Shown here: positions 16,797-25,873 of the stretch, in pieces
How positions within the stretch are numbered: the stretch's first letter is position 1
How the letters are laid out: the number at the start of each line of letters is the position of its first letter
Assembly (NCBI RefSeq): GCF_006439335.1
Contig: NZ_SAWY01000006.1
Coordinates: 1-33,565 of the forward strand
DNA length: 33,565 nucleotides
Direction of reading: 5' to 3'
Origin: Litorilituus lipolyticus
GTDB taxonomy: Bacteria > Pseudomonadota > Gammaproteobacteria > Enterobacterales > Alteromonadaceae
Notes under the pieces: model-generated
What the model was told of the DNA's origin: nothing
What the model saw: the letters and a program-made list of their open reading frames with translations, nothing else
Database searches by the model: none
Program-made: the position numbers and the translations under genes

Positions 16797-17075
16797 TTAT
16801 ATACGGATAGAACCTCTTTTATCGCCGATTCTGATAGAACCTCTTTTATCGCCGATTCTGATAGAGCCTCTTTTATCGCCGATTCTGATGGAACCTCTTT
16901 TATCGCCGATTCTGATAGAGCCTCTTTTATCGCCGATTCTGATGGAACCTCTTTTATCACCAACAAGGAAAGTTTGCAGTTGGGAATGGAGCGAAGAACT
17001 GGTTGATGTTTGAGTGTCTTGCTCTGTAATTGGTGCAGTAGCAAGTGCCATAGAAAAAATGATTGAAGTTAGCAT
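16797..17075 (-). CDS. 92-aa exported-looking protein with six GDKRGSIRI repeats
   Basis: I do not recognise this protein. Residues 1-14 (MLTSIIFSMALATA) resemble a short signal peptide lacking a basic N-region. Residues 15-38 form a polar Ser/Thr/Gln-rich segment with two acidic residues, and 39-92 are six perfect tandem copies of GDKRGSIRI ending at the stop codon. Each unit has net charge +2, so the tail is strongly cationic and, with alternating residues, beta-prone. The start at 17075 is preferred to the longer frame from 17180 because AAAGGAAAA lies 6 nt upstream. The repeats are not RTX nonapeptides. A multi-core peptide precursor or a cationic surface or periplasmic protein are guesses. 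Confidence 0.72.
   Translation of the reverse strand: MLTSIIFSMALATAPITEQDTQTSTSSSLHSQLQTFLVGDKRGSIRIGDKRGSIRIGDKRGSIRIGDKRGSIRIGDKRGSIRIGDKRGSIRI
16800..16961. repeat. Six tandem 27-bp repeats (coding)
   Basis: Six head-to-tail 27-bp units encode GDKRGSIRI on the minus strand. The Gly-Ser-Ile codons occur in three forms (GGT TCT, GGC TCT, GGT TCC), the first unit uses GGT for Gly1, and the last uses CGT and ATA near the stop. All of these changes are synonymous. Counting along the plus strand, units 3-4 and 5-6 share an alternating pattern, which suggests a 54-bp duplication. Confidence 0.95.
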
Positions 17076-17081
17076 AAGTTT

Positions 17082-17086
17082 TCCTT
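17082..17086 (-). promoter_or_regulatory. Ribosome-binding site deciding the start of the repeat protein
   Basis: AAGGA on the minus strand lies 6 nt upstream of ATG 17075. The longer in-frame starts at 17138 and 17180 lack such a site. Confidence 0.65.
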
Positions 17087-17109
17087 TATTTGAGGTTAAA
17101 GTTAGTTCG

Positions 17110-17143
17110 ATTGATAAATCAATTCTTATAATTTTCATGTCAA
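17110..17143 (-). promoter_or_regulatory. Candidate promoter and operator of the repeat-peptide operon
   Basis: On the minus strand TTGACA (17143-17138) is a perfect -35. A 14-bp palindrome ATTGAT-TT-ATCAAT (17123-17110) lies where the -10 would fall; the -10 itself (TTTATC or similar) is poor and the spacing is long. The dyad could be an operator. No terminator is visible between the upstream sensor gene and this point, so read-through transcription is also possible. Confidence 0.35.
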
Positions 17144-17332
17144 ATAATGCGAAACTTGTGCCAAAAAAAGAAAATAGCACTAAAGTACTAATGTTATATG
17201 TGCTTTACGCGAGCAACAGTGCAGTCTGTGAAAGACCATTAGATTTATCCAAAAAGTGGAATTGAGTAGACTTTAGCTGGTTCCTAGTGATGTGATGTTT
17301 TTTTGACGCAGTGCAAGTGTCAGAGAAAGGGG

Positions 17333-20300
17333 TTAGTTAGTAAACACGGTAGATTTATTGGTTATTTGATGAGAAAGCAAGTACTGTTGGAATTTGTTTT
17401 CAGCGAGCGGTTTGCTGTATAAAAAGCCTTGAAGCTGCTCACAGCCTAATGTTGAAAGGAAGTCTAACTGGCTATTGGTTTCAACACCTTCAGCGACTAC
17501 CTGCATATCTAGATTGTGGGCAATAGTAACTATTGTGGCAACCATATTTCTGCCTTGTTCTGATTGCTCAATATCGTCAACAAAAGCTTTGTCAATTTTT
17601 AAGGTGTTAATTGGGAATTGCTTTAAATAAGCTAAAGAAGAATAACCTGTACCAAAATCGTCGAGCGACAAATGAATGCCCATAGCCCTAAGTTGCTGCA
17701 TTGTTTCGATTGCTTTTTTAGGGGAGTCCATAACTGTACCTTCTGTTATTTCAAGTTCAAGGTACTTTGCAGGTAATTGGCTTTCTTTTAATATGTTTTC
17801 AATAATAGACACTAAATTGGCTTGGCTAAATTGCACTGCAGAAAGGTTGACGGCAACACGACCTGAAAATAGGTTATTGTCGACCCATTTTTTGGTAGCA
17901 AAACAAGCCTTTCTTAAGACAACTTCACCAATTTCTAGGATTTGTCCTGTTTCCTCAGAAATAGGAATAAATTCAGCAGGGCTTAAAAAGCCGTGGGAAG
18001 GAGTTTCATAACGCACTAATGCTTCCATGCCTGCAATTTTGCCAGTTTTAATAGCGATCTTAGGTTGATAAAATACAGTAAACGCATCTTCCTTTAAACC
18101 TAACCTTATTAGGTTTTCTACTTTGAAACGTTGTACCGCTTTCTTGTTCATTGAGTCACTAAAGAATTGGTAGCGGTTACCACCGGAATTCTTAGCATGA
18201 TACATTGCTGTATCAGCATTTTTTAATAACTCATGAGGTCCTAAACCATCATCAGGATATAAAACAATACCGATACTACTATACAAAACAATCTCTTGAG
18301 ATTTGACTTTAAACGGGCGTGCAATTGTTGCTAGGACTTCGTTAGCAATGGTAGTGATAGTATGGATATCATTTGTATTCTCAATAAGAATACTAAATTC
18401 GTCTCCACCTAAGCGATAAACTGTATCTTGTTTTCTGCCAAGATTTAATAGTCGTTCAGCTATTTTACATAAAATAGCATCACCAATTTGGTGCCCTAAT
18501 GAGTCATTGATTTTCTTAAAGTTATCTAAGTCAAATACCAGTAGTGCATGACGCTCTTTGTTATTCACTAGTTTAGTTTGATTTGCTTGGAATAATGAGC
18601 GGTTAGGTAAACCCGTTAAGGTATCAGAGTTTGCTAGTCGCCTTAACTCTAACTCTGTTGATTTACGCTTAGTAATATCTGAGAAAATACCTACATAGTG
18701 AGAAATATTACCATTTTCATCGTAGATAACATCTAGATTTAAATCAGTGATATAAGTACTACCATTTTCTCGCTTACTTTCTATTTCATTATGCCAATAG
18801 CCTCTTTCTGTTAACTCGCGTTTGACATTGGCGACAAAGCTTTCTGGGTATTGACGAAACTGTAACGGTTCACCAATAACATCTTCTTTATTTTTTCCTG
18901 TGATCTTAGTAAAAGCTTTGTTGATATCAACAAGTTGGAAGTTTTTATCATAAATCACCATGGCATCTGATATATTTTCAATACATTTAGCAAACAATTT
19001 TAATCTTTCTTCTGTTTGCTTAATTTTGCTGATGTCTTTTAATGTACCTGTCATCCGAGTGGGTGAACCATCCTCATCTCTTTCTACGACTTTGCCGCGA
19101 TCTAAAATCCAAATCCACTGACTATTTTTATCCTTTACGCGGTAAGTTGTTTCAAAGTGTTCGCTTCTACCACAAAAATGTTGATTGAGCGTATTGTTAA
19201 CTCTTTCTAAGTCATGATGGTGAATATTAGTTAACGGAAAAGATTCTTGCTTGTTTTTGCTTGGCTCATTCGAGGTATCTTCAGCTTCAACTTTACCAAA
19301 CTCATTGCGTTGACCATCTTGAGGGAATTCAAGCATTCCCCATATATTAGAACGATATATTTTACCTGTAGATATATTCCAATCCCACATTTCATCGCCA
19401 CTACCCCAAAGCGATAGCTTTAAACGCTCTTCGTTCTGCTTAATGCGTAAATGGTATAACCTACGATTGTTAACTTGTTGGAAGATAAAACTAATGACTA
19501 AAGTTGCTAAAAGGGCATAGACAAATATAGCAGCCTTAGTTAACCACCATGGTGGAAGTACTTCAATGTTTATAGCTTTACTTTTTTTACTTGCCAAACT
19601 CTGAATATCAAATGCTTCTATAACAAACGTATATGATCCAGGTGCTAAATTCGTATATGTAGCTCTATTTGTTCTTGGATCAGCTTCTACCCATTGTGTT
19701 TCAAGTCCCTTTAATTTATATCGATATTTTAATTGGCTTGGTATTTTGGCGTTAGGTGAAACAAACTCAAAACCAATAGGGGAGTGATTATGCTCTAAAC
19801 TGATATTAGTTTTAGTGTTTAGGTGTTTATTTAATAAATATGACTTCTTTTTTATTTGATGAGGTAAAAATAATTGATGTAAATCTTTTACAAAACTATT
19901 TTTAGATTGCGGTTTGTTTTGTTTTTTAATAGAAATTTTTTTGTTAGCAATATAAAGATTACTAAGTACAGGTGTAGATATATCTTGTTTTATTTGTAAA
20001 AGTTCTTCAGGTAAAAAATGATAAAATCCTTGCGGACTACCAAAGAAGAGTTTATCGCCACTAGATTTAAAAGAAGAGTATTTAATAAATTCAGGTTCAA
20101 ATAATAGAAAGTCAGTATCAATATGCATCACCTCTGTATTAACAGGATCTATTACTGAAATATTTTTATTTGTAGCAACCCATGCCCGTTCTTCAGAATC
20201 TATTAATATAGATGCAATATAGTTATTTTTTAATTTATTATTCTCATTAAAGACTGTAATTTGGTTAGTGCCTATATCTATGGCAACCACGCCTTGAGAG

Positions 20301-22099
20301 TTAGTACCCAACCAAGTGTATTTTTTACCAACAGTTAAAGTCGCTACTTGATTTACGTCTATATTTTTAGGAATCGCTAACTTTTTTACAAGGGAGTTGT
20401 TTTTTCGTGTATCTATAGTAATGAGTTCACCAGATTCTGTCGCTAACCAAATATTATTACCTTCTTGCTGTAAAGTAATTAAACTATTAAAGTTAGGAAA
20501 CCGTTCAAAACCATAATGAGTAGTAGAAAATTTTGATAAAATCCCCTTTTCATTAATAAACCACAAAGAGTCACCAAGTGAAATAAGTTTTTGATTTATT
20601 GTGAATTTAGATTGCTTCTGCCATACAGGTATTTCTAGAGTATTGTTAGTTCCAGGGGTGAAACTGTATAGTTTGCCCAACTCTGTTCTTAAATATAAAT
20701 TTGATTTTACTCTGATTATTTGCCAAATATTCTCTTCAATTGGAAGAGGTATAGAAGATATTTCCTTATCTTTAAGTTTAAACAACCCGTGACGTTCTGT
20801 GGAGAAATAAAGAGTGCCATCTGGAAACTCAGCGAAAGACTCGACCCTATAATTTTGACTTTCAATAGATAATTCATGATGAAACTTAGCTGTCAAAGGG
20901 GAGTATTTATTTAATCCTCCACCATAGCTTGCAAGCCATAAAGTATTATTTTTATCTTTAAAACTAGCCATTAACCAGTTTTCAGAAAGAGAAAAACTAT
21001 TGCTATTATTTTGGTGAGAAGTGATTTCATCATTAAGTAGGCTAATGACATTTAATCCTTTATTAGTTGCCAGCCAAACATTATTGTTATCGTATTGTTC
21101 TATCGCTCGAATATGATTTGATAACAAACCATGCTCAGTTGTTATATGTGAAACAAGGGTATAATTATTATCATTATCTACCTTTACGACAAATAAACCA
21201 TTGTCTGTAGCCAACCATAATTTCTTATCAATCTCCTGAACTTCAAATAGGGAGTCTGCATCTATAGTTAGGTCAAACTTATTCTTTTTTTGCAATGAGC
21301 CTGAATAAGTTGATGAGTCTTTTATATTGTCACCACTTACAATATCTTTGTTTAATATGTGTATACCCTTATCAAAGCTTCCGAACCAGTAATTGTTATT
21401 CGCCTTATCATGGTAAATGGTTTTTATTTCGGTGAGTTCTTTATTAAGCCCTGCAATATTAATCCTATTAAAAGACATGGTTTCATTTTTTAGATTAACT
21501 GTATGCAAGCCTTTTTCAGTTGATACCCAAATTAATGAATCATTATCTTGGTAAATATCCCAGATTACATTATCTTTGAGTGTGCTTTTTTCTTCGGGTA
21601 TATGTGTGAAATTGTCAAAATTATCAAGTTCTCTATTATAACGACTTAGCCCGTTTTGTGTGCCTACCCATAGCGTATTACTACTATCAATAAAAACTTT
21701 TCTTATAAGGTTAGCACTGATTGAGTGAGGATCAGTTGCTTGATGTCGGTAAGTTTTAAAGTTTTGGCCATCATACCTATTTAAACCATCTTCTGTGCCT
21801 ATCCACAGGTAACCTTGAGCATCTTGGCTTATGGCAAATACGTTACTGCTTGATAGTCCGTCACTAGAAGAAAGGTGACTAAACTTTAATGTACCCGTAG
21901 GGATGGTCTGAAAATTTTGCTCTTGTGTCGATGTTGGGGGAGATACTGATTGAGCTATTGCTGAAGATGAGATTACTGCAAAAGATAGAACAGTGATAGT
22001 ACGTAAATTCAGTTTATTAATCTTGAATAAGCATGTAGAAATCAAGCGGAGAAATCGTTGAGTCCAAATACAACAAATTTTAAAAAAAGCATTAAGCAA
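17333..22099 (-). CDS. Propeller-type sensor with PAS-PAS-GGDEF-EAL (c-di-GMP turnover)
   Basis: A 1588-aa membrane sensor. A signal-like hydrophobic segment (about 34-49, ending AIAQ) is followed by a periplasmic region of two-component-regulator propeller repeats (for example GYLWIGTEDGLNRYDG), then a Y_Y_Y domain (about 780-850), one membrane helix (about 853-875), PAS_3 (about 890-1025), a second PAS (about 1036-1145), GGDEF (intact motif 1231-1235, I-site RKQD 1222-1225) and EAL (EAL 1359-1361, DDFGTGYSS from 1480, EGVET, LQGFLYSKP). Both catalytic sets look intact, so it may make and degrade c-di-GMP depending on signal. Propellers of this kind often sense glycans in polysaccharide users; here the ligand is unknown. 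The N-terminus before residue 30 is unusually long, so a later start is possible. Confidence 0.9.
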   Translation of the reverse strand: MLNAFFKICCIWTQRFLRLISTCLFKINKLNLRTITVLSFAVISSSAIAQSVSPPTSTQEQNFQTIPTGTLKFSHLSSSDGLSSSNVFAISQDAQGYLWIGTEDGLNRYDGQNFKTYRHQATDPHSISANLIRKVFIDSSNTLWVGTQNGLSRYNRELDNFDNFTHIPEEKSTLKDNVIWDIYQDNDSLIWVSTEKGLHTVNLKNETMSFNRINIAGLNKELTEIKTIYHDKANNNYWFGSFDKGIHILNKDIVSGDNIKDSSTYSGSLQKKNKFDLTIDADSLFEVQEIDKKLWLATDNGLFVVKVDNDNNYTLVSHITTEHGLLSNHIRAIEQYDNNNVWLATNKGLNVISLLNDEITSHQNNSNSFSLSENWLMASFKDKNNTLWLASYGGGLNKYSPLTAKFHHELSIESQNYRVESFAEFPDGTLYFSTERHGLFKLKDKEISSIPLPIEENIWQIIRVKSNLYLRTELGKLYSFTPGTNNTLEIPVWQKQSKFTINQKLISLGDSLWFINEKGILSKFSTTHYGFERFPNFNSLITLQQEGNNIWLATESGELITIDTRKNNSLVKKLAIPKNIDVNQVATLTVGKKYTWLGTNSQGVVAIDIGTNQITVFNENNKLKNNYIASILIDSEERAWVATNKNISVIDPVNTEVMHIDTDFLLFEPEFIKYSSFKSSGDKLFFGSPQGFYHFLPEELLQIKQDISTPVLSNLYIANKKISIKKQNKPQSKNSFVKDLHQLFLPHQIKKKSYLLNKHLNTKTNISLEHNHSPIGFEFVSPNAKIPSQLKYRYKLKGLETQWVEADPRTNRATYTNLAPGSYTFVIEAFDIQSLASKKSKAINIEVLPPWWLTKAAIFVYALLATLVISFIFQQVNNRRLYHLRIKQNEERLKLSLWGSGDEMWDWNISTGKIYRSNIWGMLEFPQDGQRNEFGKVEAEDTSNEPSKNKQESFPLTNIHHHDLERVNNTLNQHFCGRSEHFETTYRVKDKNSQWIWILDRGKVVERDEDGSPTRMTGTLKDISKIKQTEERLKLFAKCIENISDAMVIYDKNFQLVDINKAFTKITGKNKEDVIGEPLQFRQYPESFVANVKRELTERGYWHNEIESKRENGSTYITDLNLDVIYDENGNISHYVGIFSDITKRKSTELELRRLANSDTLTGLPNRSLFQANQTKLVNNKERHALLVFDLDNFKKINDSLGHQIGDAILCKIAERLLNLGRKQDTVYRLGGDEFSILIENTNDIHTITTIANEVLATIARPFKVKSQEIVLYSSIGIVLYPDDGLGPHELLKNADTAMYHAKNSGGNRYQFFSDSMNKKAVQRFKVENLIRLGLKEDAFTVFYQPKIAIKTGKIAGMEALVRYETPSHGFLSPAEFIPISEETGQILEIGEVVLRKACFATKKWVDNNLFSGRVAVNLSAVQFSQANLVSIIENILKESQLPAKYLELEITEGTVMDSPKKAIETMQQLRAMGIHLSLDDFGTGYSSLAYLKQFPINTLKIDKAFVDDIEQSEQGRNMVATIVTIAHNLDMQVVAEGVETNSQLDFLSTLGCEQLQGFLYSKPLAENKFQQYLLSHQITNKSTVFTN

Positions 22100-22239
22100 G
22101 TTATAACTCTACTAATCAAAAATAATAAATTAAAGGATCAACGCTTGTTAACAAAATGATTGTTACAAACTTTTATCATCTAAACATTACAAGTAAAGCT
22201 TAGGGTAAGTCAATCTATGTTATTGCTATATCGACAATT

Positions 22240-25065
22240 TTAGTATTTTCTTTGACTATTTTTTGTAAAAATAAGGTGATTGTTTATTATTTTTCCATTT
22301 AGTGTACTTAAAAGCTGCAGTTCAAAAGCTTTTTCTAAAGAAGGTTCATTTGCTTTTGATGAGAGTAAGATCAGACGATCTGGTGAATTGCTGCTAAATA
22401 ATTGTTCGCGAATAAAAGTAATAACCTGCTCAATTGATAGAGACAAAATCGTATTTAAAAGGTTTTCTTTATGTGCGAACTCAGTATCATCATTGCAAAT
22501 AGAGGCCCAAAAGCGCTGGCTCTTTATACGTAGATTATGGTCTTTTTCTTGTAATTGACCCGCCAAGCCATTAGTAAAATGTTGCCACTTCTCTTTACTC
22601 ATGGCAAAAATATGCTCTAAACAACGATCAATAAATTCTTCGATGGCAACACTTAAATCAATCGAATTGGTGTGTGGTGACTGTATATAAAAAGCAATAC
22701 CAGGATATTGATTTATTGGAACATAACCCACACCCACTAAATAGCCATATTGTTTGTCAGTTCTCATTTCTTGAAAAAATACAGGAGAGAGTAAGTGACT
22801 AGCAATCATGGTGAGTGCAATAGTTAAGTTATCCTTAACGGGCATAGGAGTGTACATAACACTTGCATAATCATGCTCCGCTAAATGAATTGGCAAAAAT
22901 AACGTTTGCTGATTATGTAAATCAAGTACAGGGCATTGAACGGCATAATTAGCATTAATATGTCGCTGAAAATGTTTTTTTAAATTGAAAGCAATTTCAT
23001 GCGCTGAATTCTCCAACCAGTTTCCGTGTATGAGGACTTCTAAGTTGACTTTATCAAAAAGATGATGAGTAAAGTCAATGTAGTCAGCATATTCTACATT
23101 CTCTAGCGCCGTGATTAATGCTTCACTACTTGGGTTGTTCGGCTGCATTAATGAACTTAACTGAGAAAATAACAAAGAAATTGATTTACTCTTATCACTG
23201 TTATGCCAATGCTTTATCGATTGCTTTTTAAAGAGTGTAAACTGTTCTTTAGATACATTGTGATGCTTTAATCGAATCAATAGCTTATCAAGTAAAAGGT
23301 TTTGTTTTTCACTCATGCCTGATAATTGTAATGTTACGCCGCCTTGGTGCGCATAAAGGTGATAATGAATACCCGCAAGCTCTGCATCATAATTTTCTTC
23401 TATGACAGTATCTGTATATAAATCAACAAAGAGTCTAGTCATTGCAATTGTTTCAATGCTCTTAACTGCATGGGGTGAATCAATGCCTATGTAAATATAA
23501 CCTTTGGGAACTTTAAAGGTGTTATCTTGCTTATACCAAACGGTTAAGCCACTTTCTTCAACTATCTTACAAGGAACTAACGAGATTTTTTGTTGATTTG
23601 GGTAAACTTCTGGTTCAGCAACAATGTAAGGGTTTTTACGAGGTAAATGTAATTGTTTGCACCAATTTGTATTAGCGGAAGTTGTTTGTAAGGTATTTAG
23701 CCAGTGATTTATTTTACGCTCACAAATAGTATTGACCTGATAAGGTGCTTTGTACCAAAAACTGGTTTTATCGAATTCATTATTTTGAGAAATATGAATA
23801 ATACGCATGTTACTAGGGGTTAGTGCTTTTAACAGACCTTGAACTTCATCTTGAATAAGCTCTGTCATTATGTAATCACCATAAATATAATCATCCACCG
23901 GATAGTGATGCATGTTAATTACAAGCTGGCTGACACTATCTAATGGTCGCATTTTTTCATGATATATAAATGCAATATCAGAAATCTTTTGTTTTTCTTC
24001 ATAATAAAATTCAGCTATGTCATTGGCATTGACATGGTGTAAATAACTGAAAACAATTTCAATAATGTCCTCAATATGTTGTTCACCCAATTCAGTTAAT
24101 GAAATGCTGATATTAAAGTCTTTAAAATTCGAACCATTAATACCTGAACCAGCTGTTAGTCCTAGGCCCCATTGCTGTTTTTTCAATAAGGAAAGGATAC
24201 TACCTTCACCTTCATGACCTAATAAATAAGCAATAATTGATTCTGGTTTGGTTTTATATAAATCATCAATACTATTCATAGCGAAGCTAATAATAAGTTG
24301 ATGATCATTTCTTATTGGACAAACATTTATTTGGATTTTTTGATGTTCTATTTTGTATAAAGGCTCAGTAATAGGTACTTGAGGTTTGTTTGAGTTTGCT
24401 ATACCGCTAAATAATTCACAAACCATGCTTTCTAGTTCTGCAATGGATTGAGGACCCTCAACCGCTAACGTCATACTGTCGGCGTTATAGTGCATCTCAA
24501 AAAAATTGCGAACTTCACTACTTACACTTTGCCCATTTCTATCTTCGAGAGTCTCAATATTTCCAACGGAGAATTTAGCAAAAGGGTGATTTGGGTTTAT
24601 TGTTTCTTTATGTACATCATAAAGACGACGGATGTCGTCCTTGAGCTTCATTTTAAATTCGGCATCAATATTTTGACGTTCAGACTGCACAAACTCTTCA
24701 CTAAGTAGTGGCGAAGTAAAGAATTGGCTAAAGCGGTCTAGGGCAGGTGCTAGGAATTTCCCTTGGATATCAAAAAAGAAGCAGGTATGTTCTGTGGCTG
24801 TCCACGCATTATTACTACCACCGTGTTGGCTAATGAAGTGCTGATATTCACTACCGTCAGGGTATTTTTCTGTACCAAGAAATAGCATGTGCTCGAGAAA
24901 ATGTGCTAGACCTTCTCTATCTTTAGGATCATTAAAGTGACCAACATTTACGGCGAGGGCTGCGGCTGCTTTGTCTGATTCAGTATTACTAATAAGGAGA
25001 ACCCGCAAACCATTTTTTAATTTGAGAGGCTGGTATTCCTTTAAATCATTGGGACTTTGCTTCAA
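22240..25065 (-). CDS. M16-family (insulinase/pitrilysin-like) zinc metallopeptidase
   Basis: A 941-aa protease of full pitrilysin/insulysin size. The inverted zinc motif HFLEH is at 55-59, with the third ligand expected at E136 in NIDAEF, about 77 residues on as in pitrilysin. The N-terminal catalytic half is followed by the inactive half and middle domains, ending with the PVKDN/YGYLVGVGYVP region typical of the C-terminal M16 domains. There is no signal peptide, unlike E. coli Ptr, so it is probably cytoplasmic and degrades peptides. It is divergent from sixA across a 242-nt gap and lies downstream of no other gene on its strand. Confidence 0.9.
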   Translation of the reverse strand: MKQSPNDLKEYQPLKLKNGLRVLLISNTESDKAAAALAVNVGHFNDPKDREGLAHFLEHMLFLGTEKYPDGSEYQHFISQHGGSNNAWTATEHTCFFFDIQGKFLAPALDRFSQFFTSPLLSEEFVQSERQNIDAEFKMKLKDDIRRLYDVHKETINPNHPFAKFSVGNIETLEDRNGQSVSSEVRNFFEMHYNADSMTLAVEGPQSIAELESMVCELFSGIANSNKPQVPITEPLYKIEHQKIQINVCPIRNDHQLIISFAMNSIDDLYKTKPESIIAYLLGHEGEGSILSLLKKQQWGLGLTAGSGINGSNFKDFNISISLTELGEQHIEDIIEIVFSYLHHVNANDIAEFYYEEKQKISDIAFIYHEKMRPLDSVSQLVINMHHYPVDDYIYGDYIMTELIQDEVQGLLKALTPSNMRIIHISQNNEFDKTSFWYKAPYQVNTICERKINHWLNTLQTTSANTNWCKQLHLPRKNPYIVAEPEVYPNQQKISLVPCKIVEESGLTVWYKQDNTFKVPKGYIYIGIDSPHAVKSIETIAMTRLFVDLYTDTVIEENYDAELAGIHYHLYAHQGGVTLQLSGMSEKQNLLLDKLLIRLKHHNVSKEQFTLFKKQSIKHWHNSDKSKSISLLFSQLSSLMQPNNPSSEALITALENVEYADYIDFTHHLFDKVNLEVLIHGNWLENSAHEIAFNLKKHFQRHINANYAVQCPVLDLHNQQTLFLPIHLAEHDYASVMYTPMPVKDNLTIALTMIASHLLSPVFFQEMRTDKQYGYLVGVGYVPINQYPGIAFYIQSPHTNSIDLSVAIEEFIDRCLEHIFAMSKEKWQHFTNGLAGQLQEKDHNLRIKSQRFWASICNDDTEFAHKENLLNTILSLSIEQVITFIREQLFSSNSPDRLILLSSKANEPSLEKAFELQLLSTLNGKIINNHLIFTKNSQRKY

Positions 25066-25149
25066 CCTTGGCTCCTAAGAACACTTTATACAGCAAAGCG
25101 TAGATTAGTGATGTTATTATTATTTAATACTATTAAAATAGCGTTGTAT

Positions 25150-25166
25150 TGAAGCAATTTGCTTCA
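25150..25166. promoter_or_regulatory. 17-bp palindrome between the M16 gene and sixA
   Basis: TGAAGCA and TGCTTCA form perfect 7-bp arms around ATT, 85 nt before the M16 start and 142 nt before sixA. It is a candidate shared operator; the regulator is unknown. Confidence 0.3.
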
Positions 25167-25307
25167 GAGTATAAATAGTCATTGCTATTGAATATAGCGT
25201 AATGCTATTACTATAGCTGTAAAATAAACATTGACTCAACTATTTGTTAACTAAAAAGTAAATAAATCTTTGATATTATCCGCGATTTTTGAAGTGCGGG
25301 AGATAAA

Positions 25308-25829
25308 ATGCAAATATTCATAATGCGCCATGGCGAAGCTGAACCCATTTCAACTTTTCATCATATGAGCGATTTTCAACGTTCATTAACAAAGCAAGGG
25401 CAAATTGAAGCGCAATTAATGGGCAAGTGGTTACTCAATATGAGTAACGATATTCATGAGGTATTTGTTAGCCCCTATGAAAGGGCGCAACAAACAGCTT
25501 CCATAATGCTATCTAGCCTAACGTCTTCTGGACAGAATACCGGCCTATCAAGCTCTACACTAGATTTTATTACGCCAAATGACAGTGCACAGCAGGTGCA
25601 CGATTTTATTGATGGATATTGTGAGCAGCTTAGTGATGAATCAATTAATTCTGGTCATGCAATATTGATTGTTTCTCATATGCCGTTAGTCAGTTATTTA
25701 GTCGCAGAGTTTACCAACCCTGAAAATGCGCCGATTTTTGCAACGGCAGCAATAGCAGAGATAGATTACGATGTTAAACAGATGAAAGGGGAGTTGGTGA
25801 GGTTAATTTCACCGTTAGATTTGTGTTAA
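25308..25829 (+). CDS. sixA: SixA phosphohistidine phosphatase
   Basis: A 173-aa histidine phosphatase, slightly longer than the E. coli protein (161 aa). The RHG motif is MRHGEAEP (R7, H8 nucleophile) and the second catalytic His is H124 in IVSHMPLVSYL. SixA removes phosphate from histidine on phosphotransfer proteins; in E. coli evidence points to ArcB and the nitrogen phosphotransferase system. GGGAG lies just upstream of the ATG. It is encoded beside smrB and prmB, near fadIJ as in other gammaproteobacteria. Confidence 0.92.
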   Translation: MQIFIMRHGEAEPISTFHHMSDFQRSLTKQGQIEAQLMGKWLLNMSNDIHEVFVSPYERAQQTASIMLSSLTSSGQNTGLSSSTLDFITPNDSAQQVHDFIDGYCEQLSDESINSGHAILIVSHMPLVSYLVAEFTNPENAPIFATAAIAEIDYDVKQMKGELVRLISPLDLC

Positions 25830-25873
25830 TAGTTTAACTATCCAACAACATACTATCTAATATGTGTAACACA

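Noticed and set aside
16800..16961. CRISPR array
   Set aside because: The 27-bp units abut each other with no spacers, and no cas gene is present.
16767..17006. Plus-strand frame with SFIADSD repeats
   Set aside because: Differences between units are nonsynonymous in this frame but synonymous on the minus strand, which also has the ribosome sites and terminator.
16797..17075. RTX-type nonapeptide calcium-binding repeats
   Set aside because: The unit GDKRGSIRI lacks the GGxGxDxUx pattern and is basic instead of acidic.
17282..17332. Terminator after the sensor gene
   Set aside because: The TGAC/GTCA hairpin is weak and on the minus strand is followed by A's, not T's.
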